From positions 4,293,501 through 4,357,500 of the forward strand of contig NC_044590.1 in NCBI RefSeq assembly GCF_901933205.1: 64,000 bases of DNA, in the 5' to 3' direction. Every line of letters starts with the position of its first letter. Positions within the stretch are counted from its first letter, which is position 1. Of the stretch, positions 1-13,686 are shown one piece after another. The DNA comes from Camarhynchus parvulus. Lineage: Eukaryota; Chordata; Aves; Passeriformes; Thraupidae. The notes below the pieces were generated by a model. That model saw nothing but the letters and a program-made list of their open reading frames with translations, did no database searches and was not told the origin of the DNA. A program made the translations under genes and the position numbers.

Positions 1-2880
1 TCCTCTGGATGCTCATGGTTTGGAGTGGCCCTGCATCAGCCAGGGCTGGGCTGGCTCTGCTCTGGTAGACCAGACAGAGTTTGAAAAGATGAAGCGATGC
101 TTTGCTTGCCAAGTGATGTGAGTCCATAACAAGTGTGATTTAGGCCAGCCCAGGACCTTCATTGTTCAGTCTCCCCTTTAAACATTGAGTGGAAATCCAG
201 GCAATGGACAATGCCCAATGGAGCCAAGATTTTCAAAACAAGCATTGGGATGAGAGGCTGGAGAGGGCACAAGCACTTTCTGGTGCTGGGTAGTAGGTGA
301 ATAAAATTCATTAATCCTTTAGCTGATTTCCTGCCTTGTCTGAGGTACTTGGCACTGCTCATTTTGAATCTCCCTTTCAAATCAAAACAGGAGTGTTTTT
401 CCTGTGCCCAGAAATAGAGAAGTGACTTTTGGAAAGGAAGCAAAAACCATTTCTGAAGGAATGGCTGTCAGTGCTGAGTTTCAGGTGTGAATTAGTTTTT
501 GTGGAAATACTGTCTAGAGAGCCAGTCTGCCTGGTGGATGTCAGTCTGGATTTGGAAAACACCCCCACAGGGTGAGCAGAGGCTGTTAATTATTGGTGGG
601 CACTGGAAACTGGATGATGGATATGTACACCACTGCTCAGTCACTGTGACTTAAAAGTAAATGAAATTTAATGTGAAATTATGTATGATTGACAAGATTA
701 ACTGTGGTCTTAAACCAGCTAATATGCTGGTGGGAATGTTGGCTTTTCATTTTTGGGCTTCCATGGCAGGCTTTTCCAGAAACAAGAGCCCCAGATGCCT
801 CTAGCCTGTACACCAGCTTTCCAGTAAAGATAAATGAACAGTAAATCGCAGGAGAAAGGAGGAGGTGTTTTAGACAGGGAAGTCTGTTCCAGAGGATAAG
901 CTTCCTACCCTAAAAGCTCATGAAGTTTGCCTGATAATGGGCAGCTCATGAAGAAAAACCCATTTGGTTCCTGGTAACAGGGGTTTAGTGCAAGTCATCA
1001 ATCACTGCCAAAAATCAGCAGTGCCACACGAGGATGAGGCGTGGGGATGAGCAGCAGAGCCATCCCTCACTGATTCCTCCTGCACAGCTGAGCAGAGCTG
1101 AACAGGATATTGGTGCTTTGCTCCTAAAGCATCCAGAAACAGCAGGGTAGGGAGGGAATATAAAATCCCCCTCCACAGGGGCATGTTGTGGGCACAGGTC
1201 CCCAAATGGCTGCCTAAGCACAGTGTTTTAAACAAGACAGGCTGTAATTTTCACTCTGAAGCTGCTGCTTGGGTGGGTCTTGCCCAGGTGGCTGCATTGG
1301 TGCCCTGTACCTTCCCCTCTCCCAGCTCCAGTCCCTGTGCTGCTGGAGCAGAGCTGTGGTTTTCAAGCCAAGGGAGCTGCAGGTGGGTGCCAGGCAGGTG
1401 TCCTGGCACAGAGGGACCATGTCAGCCCTGTGCCCATCCCAGCCTCCCTCCCTGGGCACTGCCAGGACCTCATCCTCACCACGTGGGATCAATGTCCATG
1501 GTGTTCTGGGAGGTGAATCCACAGGGACAGTGCTGCAGAGACAAGGGACTTGCCTGTGGCAGGCAGGTTCAACACAAAGATTTCCTCATTTTTGTTTGGT
1601 CTTTTATAGACATTCAGGAAAATGTTAAAGTGACAGGTACAGGTCAGGATTGGTGCGGCTGGTTGGGATTCAGTGGAGCTCAATGTCTGTCCCCTCTTCC
1701 ATGTAATGACCTGCTGTGAGATAGATTGAGAGTGGCTGGTAAAGTTTTGATGGCATTTTATATTTCATGGAGTAGAAATGTTGTTGTATTGGAGCTGCAG
1801 AGGATTCCTTGTGAGTAGTTTCTCTTTTCTTTGCTGGCTTTTCATGTTACTTTTTCTATTTGCCCAATGGTCTGGGTGAGCTATTCATGCTTTTTGCTTT
1901 AAAGGTCAGAAATACCATTAAAACTGTATGAATTATGGACTGAATAATACTTTTTTGTTTCTTACTTCAACTTTTTGCAAGTTTTCTGTTGAAAAAAAGG
2001 TAGTAGATGGTTAATTTTAACAGTCATTTGGGGGGTTTGAAGCTTTGGTTTTGATTAATTCAAGTATAGCACCAGTTCATAGACATGAAATTGCTGCTTG
2101 ATGTACCATTTATTGCCACTGCCCCCATAGAACAAGAGGGAAATTTAGGACAATTTCATATTTCCAGGACAGTTTCAGGAAACCTTTGCCAGTCTCCATC
2201 ATATAATCTGTTAGGAGGTCAATTCACTGGTAATATTGTAAACATTAAAGGCAAAAAAGAAGAAAAATCTCTCTTGTAGGCTGAGTCAATAATATGAGCC
2301 ATCCCTATAAATGAGTATTTTAATTGGTTTATTGGAGTTTATTCATGCAAGTAAATTTTGTAGAATATCCTGCTTTTTATGTAAAGAGAATCTTGTTTTG
2401 TTCTTTGGATGGCTGCTGGTCATTTTTTTCTTCCTTATCACATTGTAGAAAAGTAATGTGATTACTGAACAACTTGAATTAATTGGAAGAAACTGAGATA
2501 AACAAGTGCCCATTCTCCCTCATCTTTGCATATTAGCTTAATTTGAGACCTGATCCAGGATGAATAATGAAACAGCAAAAATTAAAACTTGTGGTCATAG
2601 CACTGCAGCACAAATGAGTGCGTACTTGTTCTGTGCCAAGACTTATTTTAGTATTTAAAATAAACCTGAGGGTGTAATTTCATCACGTTCCTAACAAAGT
2701 GTTTACATTGAGCTAGACATCACTGACAGTGGTAGCTGACAGTCCTTACTGAGGCCTGCTCTGGAAAAAACTGCAAATGTGTGAGTGCAAAGTGTTGAAG
2801 TGCTGCTCCCTGTGCTGGGAAAGGACACAGGAGCCGGGGCTGTGTCCTCGTGGGGCTGGTGCCCTTCACATCTGCACAGG

Positions 2881-2972
2881 GATTTTCAAGATCACCTCAT
2901 TCCAATCCCACTGCCCTGAGCAGAGACGCCTCCCAGCTTGCTCAAAAAACCCCATCCAGCCCAGCCCTGATA
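2881..2972 (-). mobile_element. CR1 LINE fragment, antisense
   Basis: The text runs from a TTCAAGATCACCTCATTCCA-like start through CACTGCCCTGAGCAGAGACG, then GCTTGCTCAAAAAACCCCAT and CCAGCCCAGCC. This is the familiar complement of the CR1 3' region (consensus resembles AAGATCATCGAGTCCAACC, then GCAGGGACATCTTCCA, then TTGCTCAAAGCCCCATCCAA). It is an old, diverged, 5'-truncated copy without an open reverse-transcriptase frame. Borders are approximate. Confidence 0.75.
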
Positions 2973-3882
2973 TCTGTGTAGCTCTAAAAGAAGTGGGGGT
3001 TGAGATCTGGTAGGATTTCTTTTGATACCATTCATCACATTTGTCTAACCTTTCAAAGATACCAACCAGTCGATGTTTCTTTTTCAACCCATCAATCAGT
3101 AAACAAAAAAATGAAATTACAGCCCTCGTAACTGACTTTTATCTCTTCAAATGGCCCGACTTTTTGTTTTCAGCTGCAGGCTCTCACAGTTGAGCTGGTG
3201 TGGAAGAGGAGCAGGCGGCCTGATGATGGGCAGCTCTGAGATGACTTCCATGGAATTTGGGATTTTTTAATCATGCTTCCCCTAGCAGTCGCCTCAGAAT
3301 GATAAGTAGTGGATGTCAGTGTGGATTTGGAATAAGAGAAGGTATCTGTTTACATGCAAAACTTGTTAATTAAAAAACAGATACGGAGCCAAGATATTTC
3401 TTGCGTACTTGTTGCTCTGCCTAGAGGGTTGGTTGGTTGGTCTGCAGATGGTTCAGCACACGAGTCGTGCTCTGTGCTGACACTGAGGGAGGAAAACACA
3501 GCTATTGGCCCTTTTTGCCTTCCAATTTCAGCAGTTCAGACATCTGGGGCAATTTCTCATCATATTCCCAAAGCTGTGCCATGAGTGGGACAGGGTTCTG
3601 CCTGAATGGGCCTGAGCTGCCCAGTGGGTGTGTTGGGCTGGCAGAGATGAGATCTGCTGGTCCTTCTGGAGGGTCTGTGTAGGACAAATAAACATTTTCA
3701 AAAGCCTCAGTCATACAATAGAAACATTAGGACATTTCCAGAAATAGTTTCCAGCCTTTTTTGTAAGTCGGGGAGAAAAGCTGGTTGGGTTTGTCATGTC
3801 CTTTTTTAATTCTTTTATTTTCTACAGAATTAATTTTTATGGGTGATGTAGAGGCAGAGAAAGTTAAAGATTGCAAGTGGTG

Positions 3883-3908
3883 TTTATTTATTTATTTATT
3901 CATTTATT
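3883..3908. repeat. (TTTA)n microsatellite
   Basis: Six tandem copies of a TTTA-type unit with one substitution (a C at 3901). Confidence 0.9.
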
Positions 3909-5230
3909 GCACTCTGTGTTGTGATGGTAGTTGTTCAACAATAGAAATTAAAAAGTAATTTCTGAATCAGCTTATTCCCAGAAAGTTTAAGAATATTATG
4001 AGAGAAAAAAAAAAAAAACAAACCCAAAACAACAGAAAATTTAGCCCAAAAAACTCTGGCTATGATGGCTTTGAACAATTGCATTCCTGACTGTTACCCA
4101 GGGGAGGAACAGTGTTTTATTCTTCAGGTGCAGTATGGATCTGTCCCATCTGCTGAGGAAGTGCCACCCCATGGAGATGCTTTAAAATGAGGACACCTGG
4201 CCACGGGAACTGCTCCACACCCCCAAAGAGCCCCTGGGGTAGTGAGAGGGGTGCAGTAATGAGGGATTTTTGCCTGTCACCACACTGGTTTGCATTAAGA
4301 GCAGCAGATATTTATACTCTTCTTTTCTCTCGGAGTTTATTGTTATAAAAAGAAACTTTTTAATCTTACACTGTTCATGAAATCAGGTGCAGGCTTGCCT
4401 GCTAATCACTGGTTTCAGTGGTGCTTTTACTTCATCTAAAAATTCATTACAGGGATTACTTTAATAAAGGCCATATGCACATTTTAAGTAAGTTTTTGTA
4501 CTATTTTTAGAAAGAGCTTTCATTTTGTAGTTAATAGTGTAGAAAAATGTCTAGGTGGATAAAACAAATACAAATATAATAGTTACAAGATCTACTCATA
4601 ATTAAAACCCAAGGGGAGTGAAGACAAGCAATAAATCAGTGTTTGTATGAACCAGATGTTGTCTATTTTGGGCAGTGGTGGAACTCCACGTGGCTGAGAC
4701 TTTGTGGACAGTAAAATGTGCTTTTCCAGCAGAAGCTGTTAGCCTTTGTGTCTTGTGCCAGAACTGAGACACTTCTGTCATTAGCTGCTCTCCATCCTAA
4801 AGATGTATTCAGTTCAGCTGTCTGCACCTGAATAGTTTATGGAGCTTGGGTGTTTTAGAAGGTTTAAAATGGAGAAAGAAAGAGTTTTTAAGAGGGAATC
4901 CACGCAGGTAGCAGGATGCTGCTGAAGAATCACATCCTGCATCAAAGCAGCATGTGTGTTGTAAGCATTTTGCAAAACCAAATATGTTTTAAAAGCAAAA
5001 TGGAAAAAAAAATCTGATATATCCAGGCTGATGCTATCTGCTCTCAGGAGCAATTTGATCATAACCCTCTTTATATCCGTCCCTTCCGCTGCTGAAGTTC
5101 CCTACCTTAAAATGAATTTGTTCTGAGGCTGCTCACTGGGGGAATCTAAACTGGTCTTTGCTATCAGTGGCACGTGTTTAATGACAGTTTACTGCTTGCC
5201 TTACCCAGCTCATCTGAGGAATCCCACTGC

Positions 5231-5279
5231 TAATTGTTGTATTATTATTGTTGGTATTGTTATCTTTGTTGTTATTTGC
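5231..5279. repeat. Imperfect ATT/GTT trinucleotide tract
   Basis: Alternating ATT and GTT triplets with a few interruptions, ending just before a GC-richer stretch. An asparagine-rich frame on the minus strand is a translation of this tract only. Confidence 0.75.
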
Positions 5280-8200
5280 TGCCCCTGCAGCCCTGTGGGC
5301 AGAAGTGGCACTGGCACTGGTGTGGCTGGAGCTGGGCTCGTGCTGGGTGCATGGGAGTCTCATCCCTCCCACATCAGCTCCCAAATCACCTTTCCCTCTC
5401 CAAATCTGAGGAATGCAAGGCCAGGTGGGCTCAGCCCGGCCGCCGGCTCCACACACGGGCTGCTGCCCATAGGTGGCAAAATGCAAATTTCATTGCGGCA
5501 AGACAATATTTTCCTTTTGGATTCTGGGTTTTGTGTGCTTTTGGAAAGCATTTGGCAGCCACAGCAAGTATGTTTACAAAAAGAGCAGAACTGGTAAAGT
5601 TCAGGTTCGTGTTTGGATTCAGCCCCAGCAAACTGAAGCTGAAGCTGTGCCAGACGTTTGAAGCTGCCAGACGACAGTTCATCTCAAACAGAAAGCTGAA
5701 GAGGGGGAAAGAAATTTGTCAAATGTATTCCATGTGGAATTTCAGGCAATTTAATTTGATTCACTACACTCTGAAATGTCTTGGACTTCCCTATTGTTTC
5801 TTTACTTTAACACTAAATTTGATACCTTCTGGGATCTTCAGTGCTTTGTGCTGCATTTGTCACGTTCTCTAATTTACTGGCTTCAGTCTCTCTCGGTTTT
5901 AATTGAAGGGACTGAGCCCAACAAAAGTGCTCCATGAAATTTAAAGTTGCTAGTTTAATCTTGAAGTTGTTCTTCAGGCAAGGGGACAACTTTTCTTTTG
6001 GACACCACTGTAAGTAAGAAGGGCCAGAGAAGATGAATATAAAAAAGAGGAAAGGGGAAGTTTCAGTAAACCTCATCCCTGTGGCTCCATCGGTGGCAGC
6101 AGCAGCAGCCAAGCTCTGTGGCTGTGGGGATGCTGTGGTCAGGACATGTTCCAGAGTGGCTGCAGAGGCCAGGAGGCTCTGCTTGGGCCAGTGATGACCA
6201 AACACCAGACTGCCTGGATCTGTGTTTTATTGTGGTTTTGCTTTTCCAGTTAATTTCCTGCTCTGTGGATGAGTTTCCTGTGGAGTCAGTGTACACAGGA
6301 GCCCAGCTCCAGGGCAGGATCCCCTGGCTCTCTGCAGCCTGGCAGCTCTGACACTGGCCAGGGTTTGTTACCCCCACAAGTGCAGTTTGGGCATCAGGGC
6401 CACTTGTTCTCCTCCTGTGCCAGACACAGAACCCAGAGCCTCCATCTGTAAATAAAACTCGCTGAATTTGTCCAAATGTCAAAGCACTTGAGCCCACCAG
6501 GAACCAAACAGTGTTTTATTCTACATAAAAGTAATTTTTCTTGAAACCTGCAGACTTGTGTAGGTTATAGCTGAAGGTAAAGGACTGCTGCTGCTTTTTG
6601 TGCAGGCAGAAGAGCAGAGGTGCACAGCAGCTACAAGTTAAATATAGATACCCTGCCTTGACTCTTTCAGGTAACAAAGTCTTCCATTTCTAATATTCTT
6701 GCCTGAAACATCTGTTCATTTACTGCATTGGGATGTGACTGCCTGGATCAGCAGCCGTTCACACTCAAGCCAGGCTGAGGAAGATGAGAACACTCAGCCC
6801 CAAAGTTGTCAGTGTTTACACACAAGTCAAGTCCGTAAGGAGTTCAGTGTCTTTACTGGCGTGTCTGATTTTTTTTCCTCTGACATCTGCAGCCTCTGTT
6901 TCTAGGTGCTGAGAGTTTGTTTGTTTGAAGAGTGTGAGGAGAGAGAAGCCTGAGGCCGTCTGACACAGCTGCAGAGTTGGAGCATCTCTTTCAACTTCTT
7001 TTCCTAGGCTGCAAATGGCCTCTGTTCACTTTGGTTTTTTCCTCACTAAAAATCTTCCTGCAGCTCCCGATGCCTTCCTAATACACTTCTGGCAAGTTGA
7101 AAAGAGATCTGTGACAGAGAGGAAAACCCCCCAAGGGCAGCAGGTCGCTGGCAGTGGGGCAGGTGGGGCTGGCAGGGGTGGCTGTGCAGGAGCTGTGTGT
7201 CTTTCCCACTTCCCACCAGTGCTCCCAGTACTGGGATGTTCCTGTACCAGCAGGGCTGGGCTCTCTGCTCACATGGGGATTGTCTCCAGCACAGTCCCAG
7301 CCTCCCAATAGCTCCTTCCAGGGATGCTCCTGCCCACAGGAGTGATGGGCAAGCAGCTGTTACAGCCTAGAGATTGCCCTACCATTACACAGACTCCACC
7401 CTTTATAATTATCACACCAAGCTTCCATAAAACTTGCAGTTCTTCCTCAAGAAATGCACAGGGGTGTTTAAAGTCTTTTCCCACATAGGTAGTTTGACAA
7501 ACATGAGAGTGTTGTGGAGATCATTAGTGCTAAGAGAAAAACCTCCAAATAAAGCGCCCTGGGATTTATGTGCTCTGTGCTGGTAATAATAATTAGAACA
7601 TATCCTGCTGCAGGTAACTCCCACAACTTGCACTTTGCTCTGAAGCTGGGAAACTCATTGATTAATCCATGGGGTCAATCAGTCCATCTTGTTTGGAGAG
7701 TTAATCTCTGGTGTGCACCAGGACCAAGAGTGAATCAGGTTTATTTACTGCTGCTTAATCAGAGAACCCAAACTCTCCTGTAGAGTGGTGAGAGGTTTGT
7801 TTCTACTTAGCCTTTAATTGCAAAATGATCTCATTAGTGCCATAGTGAATCTCAGTACCATCCTACAGACGTGTGGAATTTAAAGAGCAAAGAATAAAAA
7901 TGGTTGCCTGCAAAGTCTCAGCATCTGCCACAAAGTGTGGTGCAGTTGGTATTGGCAGGATTACCCAAACCAGGCTTCTCTTTATTTGCCTTTTAATCTG
8001 GAGCTGGACCATCAGCTGCACATCCCAGTGGCTTTCTGTCTACATTGCTGCTAAAAGCAGAGCAGGGTTGTCATGCTTAAACTGCTAGGAAAGGTTTTTA
8101 TCCAAAGGTAAAGATGCTGAGAACAACATGGAAACCAACAGCAGAGTCACTGTGGTGTTTACCAAAGAAAAGGGCAAGCTTCCAAATTATCCCAGCAGAG

Positions 8201-8937
8201 AACTTCAGAGCTTGTAAGTGTCCTTGCCTCTGTCATCAGGCCCTGGCTCGTGTATTAATTAACCATTCCTGAGATGCCCCAGTAAGGGAGAGAGAGTGGA
8301 TCTCAAATGGGCAGTGAAATCCCAAATAAAGCAGTCCTTGCCAAAGCAGGTGCTGGAAACCCAGAGGTGAGGTTGCATACTCACAGTAAAGCCCTGAGCA
8401 CGAAAATGTGAAAGCAGTGAAAAATGTCTTTAACATGAGCACCAATAGATGCAGGTTCATGTTTCTGTGCCAAAGAAAACGCTTGAATGTGAGTCCACAT
8501 CCTGCAAATCCAATTCAGACTCACTGCCCTTTGAAATCTGGGTAGTACCTCTGTGCCTTTCTGGCAGGAATCTGCTGGATAAAATGTAGAAAATCGGGGA
8601 TAAAAAGACTCCTCTTAATGCTAAATACCAGAAAGAGAATAGAAGGGAATATTCCCTTTACTAATACTTGTTTCTAATCAGATAAAAATAAGTGACAGTG
8701 TAGGAAGAATCCCTCTACTAAGTGCCAGAACATGTCGATTTATCAAATTTTTCTACCATTGCTCTTTTTTTGAGCTCGCCTCGGAGCTGACAGTGTATGT
8801 TTTACAGTGCAGCAAGGTAGATTGATTGATCCTAAATAGAAAAGCCTTTGGGGTCTCGAGCTGATGTTTTAGCTTCAGAAAAAAAACTGAGTAAAGCATG
8901 TTAATGTAGAGAAAGGAGCCTGGCTTAATTGGACCAA

Positions 8938-8975
8938 CTCCTGGCTGGCTGAAAATTAATGGCTGGCTGGCTGTT
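8938..8975. repeat. CTGG-rich short repeat
   Basis: Two runs of GGCTGGCTG-type tetranucleotides separated by an AAAATTAAT spacer. Short and imperfect. Confidence 0.6.
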
Positions 8976-10896
8976 GCCAGAGTGATTCATCTTTTCTATC
9001 ATGTTCTATAGTCCTTCTCTCCAGGGGTCTGTACTCCCCTCCAATTCCAAACCAAAAGTGAAATATACTTCTCCATTTTTTTCTTCCTTAAAAACATGTA
9101 TTTTAGTTGAATTGGCTTCCAGTAAATGAAAAATAGCACAGGTGGGAATATGAAAGAGACACTCAGTGTCTGGGATTTAGATTTTTGTTTTGTTTGAATG
9201 GGATTTAGATTTTTTTAATGTACCCTTAACTCCTCATTGCTCCTGGCTGACTGCACACGTGACAGAATGACTTTTTAAAGGATCCCGATTTGTCTGTTGA
9301 ATTGTATTGTTCCTTTTCTTTTTCTCTAGCCATGGAAACAGAAATTCTCTGTAAGCAAGAGCTGATAAAAGTGAATATAAAGCTGGAAAACGTGTTGAAA
9401 GTATTTAGGTGGCTCTGGAAATGAAAAGATGACTTTTCCATGTAGTTCCATCAAGCCCACAGAAGTATTTTTTATATATATATTTTTTTTTTTTTAAATG
9501 ACTTGTGCACAAAAAAGCCTTGCCATTTTCCCCATAAAACCTACAGTCCTGGCTTTGTGGAAGCAAAACAGCTGCAGGTGACCGTGAGGCAGTCAGGAAT
9601 TCAGTGGTGCGTGCCTAAACCCCACATTTGATCGTGGAGGGGGTTGAGCTTTGCAGCTTAAAGAGGGCAAATTCAAAATGTGCCTTTAAACATAAAATGC
9701 TTCTGTGTCCCTTTTGAAATCTATCTGAGTTCCTGCTGGAGGCAGATTGCTGCTCCTTTGCTGATTCCAAAGTGTCACCAGTTGAGTGGCACGTGGAGTC
9801 ATTTCCAACAAGCATGTAATAGGTTGGGAATGTCATGAATGTTGTATTATTGCATAGTCTGAATAGGAGGATTCCCTGTAACTGAAGATTACAAGAAGAT
9901 AAATAAAGAAAGATTTTGTTTAACATAATTACATATGGTAAATTGTTATGGTAATTTACTATTATTCCAGTAAGGCAAATATTAGCAGTCATAGCTCAGA
10001 GATCATAAATAATGCACTGGAAAATGGGATGTAATGTTTCACATTGACCTGAGATTTGAGAAATGGGTAGAACTGCAGCAGATTTCTGTGCTATTAATTG
10101 CAAGAAAATAACATTAAGAACATGCTAAATCATGCTAAATGTTTTCAGCAGATGATAGACTGTGGGATAGTTCATTAATTCTCCAAACTCATTCATTATA
10201 TTTGTTTTTTACTCCAAGAACATTTAATGAATAATCAATGCTTTGTGAAGCTGAGGGTGTGAGAATGCACATTTTTGTATACATTCATATACCAACCAAG
10301 ATCCATCCATTTATTTCCTACCATTTTTTTTGCATCAAAGCATTTTTTAAACTGTATACTCTTAAACTCAATCACTGGGGATGTGTTTATTAGTCTTTGA
10401 AGCAGCTGTTTGAATTGCTGTTTTTACCTTTTACCAGAAGAGTTTGGTTCTCCCACGGCGCTATAAATATTAAATAAAGACACTAAGAGTTTATTAGTGT
10501 GATATCCTTTATGGGGACATGGTGGAAAATGTAACCTATAAAATTAGTAATGAGAAGATAAAAATTACACATTGTCTCCGTCAGGTTTTACAGCCATCAT
10601 TTTTTCCTATTTATGTGTTGTTTTTCTTGTAGAGAAGGAGAAGGGCTCTGAGCATTTAATGAACTGCAGGAAGCAAATCTGGCTGTGTATGGTATGATAG
10701 TGTGGGATTTACTGTAAGCAGGGGTGGGATAGACGCAGGAGTCCAGGCTTAGATGTAGCACTGTGTGTAAGTGTGATGGCTCAAGTCAGTTTTAATTTCC
10801 ACAAAACACTGAAACGCCATCTCTGAGTTGTTCCAGAGTGCTTAAAATGCCTGTGGTACCTGGATGCATCCATCCTTTTAATACAGAGAAACAAAA

Positions 10897-11170
10897 TAGG
10901 ACAAGATAAGACAAGAGGGAACAGCCTCAAGTTGCACCAGGGGAGGGTTAGGTTAGATGTGAGAAAAAATGTCTTCATTGAAAGGGTTGTCAAGCAGTAG
11001 AACAGGAGCCCAGGGAAGTGATGGAAGCACCATCCCTGGAAGTGCTCAAATAACATGTAGATGTGGCACCTGGGGACATGGTTTAGGGGTGGACCTGCCA
11101 GGGTTGGGTTAAGGGCTGGACTCTGTGATCTTAGAGGTCTCTTCAACCTTCGTGACTCTCTAATTCTATT
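10897..11170 (+). mobile_element. CR1 LINE, 3' end, sense
   Basis: Longest CR1 piece in the window. Diagnostic segments in order are GGGAACAGCCTCAAGTTGCA, CCAGGGGAGGGTTAGGTTAG, CATTGAAAGGGTTGTCAAGC, CCAGGGAAGTGATGGAAGCA, CCATCCCTGGAAGTGCTCAA, TGTAGATGTGGCACCTGGGG and GGACATGGTTTAG. The end is a CTTCAACCTTCGTGACTCTC-like tail with an ATTCTATT terminus, as in CR1 3' repeats. Only the last part of the element (end of ORF2 and 3' UTR) is present, typical of 5' truncation at insertion. The antisense frame across it is a by-product. Confidence 0.92.
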
Positions 11171-13457
11171 ACAGTCCTCTTGCCTCCATCTCAGCATTTG
11201 CCTTTTGTAAACAAGATATTTCAGTCACAGAATAATTCCACTGTGTATGTACACATGCTCATGGGACTCCATTTCACACAACAATTGTAATAATTTGTGT
11301 GACATCCCTTAAGTTTTTCACCCTGCACTAATCTGGAAATGCCCAGTGGTTTGTAGGGAGAAGGATCTGCTCTGTTTGCTTTTTGAAAGTCCATCTTTCT
11401 AATTTCTCTGCCTTGTTCACTTGTATCTGGGTGATGGAGGCAGTTTCCTGGCAGTTTGAATTCCAGGACTCACGTCCCAGCTTTGCTCCAAGTTCCCAGC
11501 ATGGCCATGGGGAATTCACTCAGCTGCAGTTGGTTCCCACTGCTTTAAAACACTTTTCTCACAGACTCACAAAGGGATTGCACAAACGTAAAGAAGGATG
11601 CCTCAAAAACGTGGCCGTGTAAAATTTTATGCTGCATACTTACTTTGCCCAATAAATGCAGCTTCCCAACAAGGCACAGCACGCTCTGCTTCACATTAGC
11701 ACTTAATGGAGAAATCACTTTGTGAGGCTGTAATGTGCCCATGCATTTTTGTGGTTAACTGAATGGTTTCAGTTCTTAGGCAACAGGAGCCTCTCCACAC
11801 AGGACACGTTTGGCATTTTTTAATTTCTGGTGTGGTGACACTCAGGGAGTGCTGGCCAGGACTAAACCCCCTGCAGAAGCCAGAGGAGATGGATGAGTGC
11901 AGACATTTGGGAGCATCAGGCCAGAAGTGCCAGGGCAGGAATTCAAGTGATTTGCTCATGATCACACAGGAGAGACATTTCCGTGCATGGTGAGGACTCT
12001 GCAGGTTACCCAGACATCTGAAAATCCCAAAGGTTGCAGTTAAGCCATCCTCACCTTAATGATGTTCACAGAAGGGGTGAGGGGGGGATTTGGCAGCTTA
12101 GATTTATCACAGTGCACCGGGTGCAAGGGAGCTGGTCAAGAGACACAACTTGAAAAGCAGATGGATCCTGCTGGAAATGGCGCTGTGTGTTTGCTGCTTT
12201 AAAGTTCATCAGGCAAGAAACATCTTTTGCAGAGATAATCCTCAAAACCACGGTGAAAAACAGAGTCCTGAAGGGACCCATATCCTGAACTGTGGGATGA
12301 TGTCCTGCCAGGGGGTTTATCCTAATAAACGAGTATTATCCCTCCTGCTCTGCCAGCCCTGTGCTGCTTGCCAGAGGGGGCACTTTTTAATGGACTAGGA
12401 GAAGTCAAAGGAAAATCCAGAAGGATAAGGCTAAAAGCGAATTCTTTGGTTTATACCATTTATAGTCCTATTAAATTCAGTATTTCTCTCAGACATTTGA
12501 GGGGCAAGAAGTTCAGTGTATTCGTACATCTTTCAAGATCCTGGCTTGATCATTTGACTCTGTCCAGCCAGCTTAACAAGCTAAATAATAAAAGGGAACA
12601 ATGCAAAACTTGTTGAATTTTTTTTTTTACCCTGTGTCTTTTTTGAAGTAAAATACCTATTTTTTTTCTCAGATGCCCAGCAGTTTGCTGCAGACTCCTG
12701 CAGCTTCTCTGCCCATCACTCAGTACCTGTTTCAGCTTATCAAATTGTTGTACTTCCTCCTTTCATAGAGAAGCAATTAAAAATGATGAGGGTAAAGGGT
12801 TAAACCTAAAAGCTTGCTAATGAGGGTGCCTTCTTGGTTTTCCTTTCATCAGGTATTAGATGTTGTTTTCAGCATAAGCTTTCGATAAGCTTCACTGAAC
12901 ATTTTTCCAGTGTATTTTTTTTTTAAAGTTGGGGTTTTTTTTTTTACCATCCTGTAAAAATGATAGATGTGTGACTTTGCTGTTTATCCAAAATCCTAAT
13001 TACTGATGCTGCAGCTTTTGAATGTTAAATTCGTGCAGTGTTCTTTAGTCTTCAGACTGGTCAAAGAAGGATTGATTTGTGTCCACAGAGAGTTTTAAGA
13101 CTAGTAAACACAGCCAAGGGTTGTTTATTTATTTTTTCCATTATTTGAAAGTCAAAAGTTGCATCAACTGCAAATTACATACACGTAGAGATTTCTAAGG
13201 GAGAAAAAGGAGGAAAAAAGGTGAAAGTTGTCTGCCATTGAATGAAATTTTAATTTCTGTCTCCACAAGAGCAAAGACTAGGGGTAACAGTTAGAATTTG
13301 AAATTATGGATGAGATTTCCTTTCCTTGAGCTATGCTATTTATTATAGAACAATAGCTTGATTTTTTTTTTTTCCCCTAAGCCTGTGCACATATATTTGG
13401 GAAAAGTATTTTATATATAAATATATATAAATGAGGTTTATAGATTTTGTGGATCTT

Positions 13458-13502
<45 letters not shown>

Positions 13503-13520
13503 ATATGTATATATATATAA
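13458..13520. repeat. (GT)n(AT)n(GT)n(AT)n microsatellite
   Basis: Alternating purine-pyrimidine DNA: GT repeats to 13468, AT repeats to 13490, GT repeats to 13502, then mostly AT to 13520. A shorter TATATATAAATATATATAA stretch precedes it at 13411-13430. Confidence 0.95.
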
Positions 13521-13599
13521 ACCAGTGCAGCTCAGCAGTCTTGTAACATCCCAAGGACCCATTTTCAAAGGGCAGCAAAGAGGATGATTTAGGATTTCC

Positions 13600-13686
13600 A
13601 ATCACAGAATCATTTGGGTTAGGAAACACCTCCAAGACCATTGGGTCCAACTGTTCACCCAGCACTGCCAAGCCCAGCACTGAGCT
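13600..13686 (-). mobile_element. CR1 LINE fragment, antisense
   Basis: Begins AATCACAGAATCATTTGGGT, the complement of the CR1 terminal octamer region, then GAAACACCTCCAAGACCATT, GGGTCCAACTGTTCACCCAG and CACTGCCAAGCCCAGCACTG. All are characteristic of CR1 3' ends in reverse orientation. It lies about 80 bp downstream of the GT/AT block. Confidence 0.9.

Noticed and set aside
1183..1719. 178-codon + frame in intron 2
   Set aside because: Proline/cysteine/tryptophan-rich translation typical of GC-rich non-coding DNA. Other frames overlap it, and no conserved motif is visible.
5234..5872. 212-codon + frame starting MLYYYCWYCYLCCYLL
   Set aside because: The start is the ATT/GTT tract and the rest has no domain, repeat-free conservation signal or splice context. 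Treated as chance.
10781..11197. 138-codon minus-strand frame
   Set aside because: It is the complement of the CR1 element at 10897-11170.
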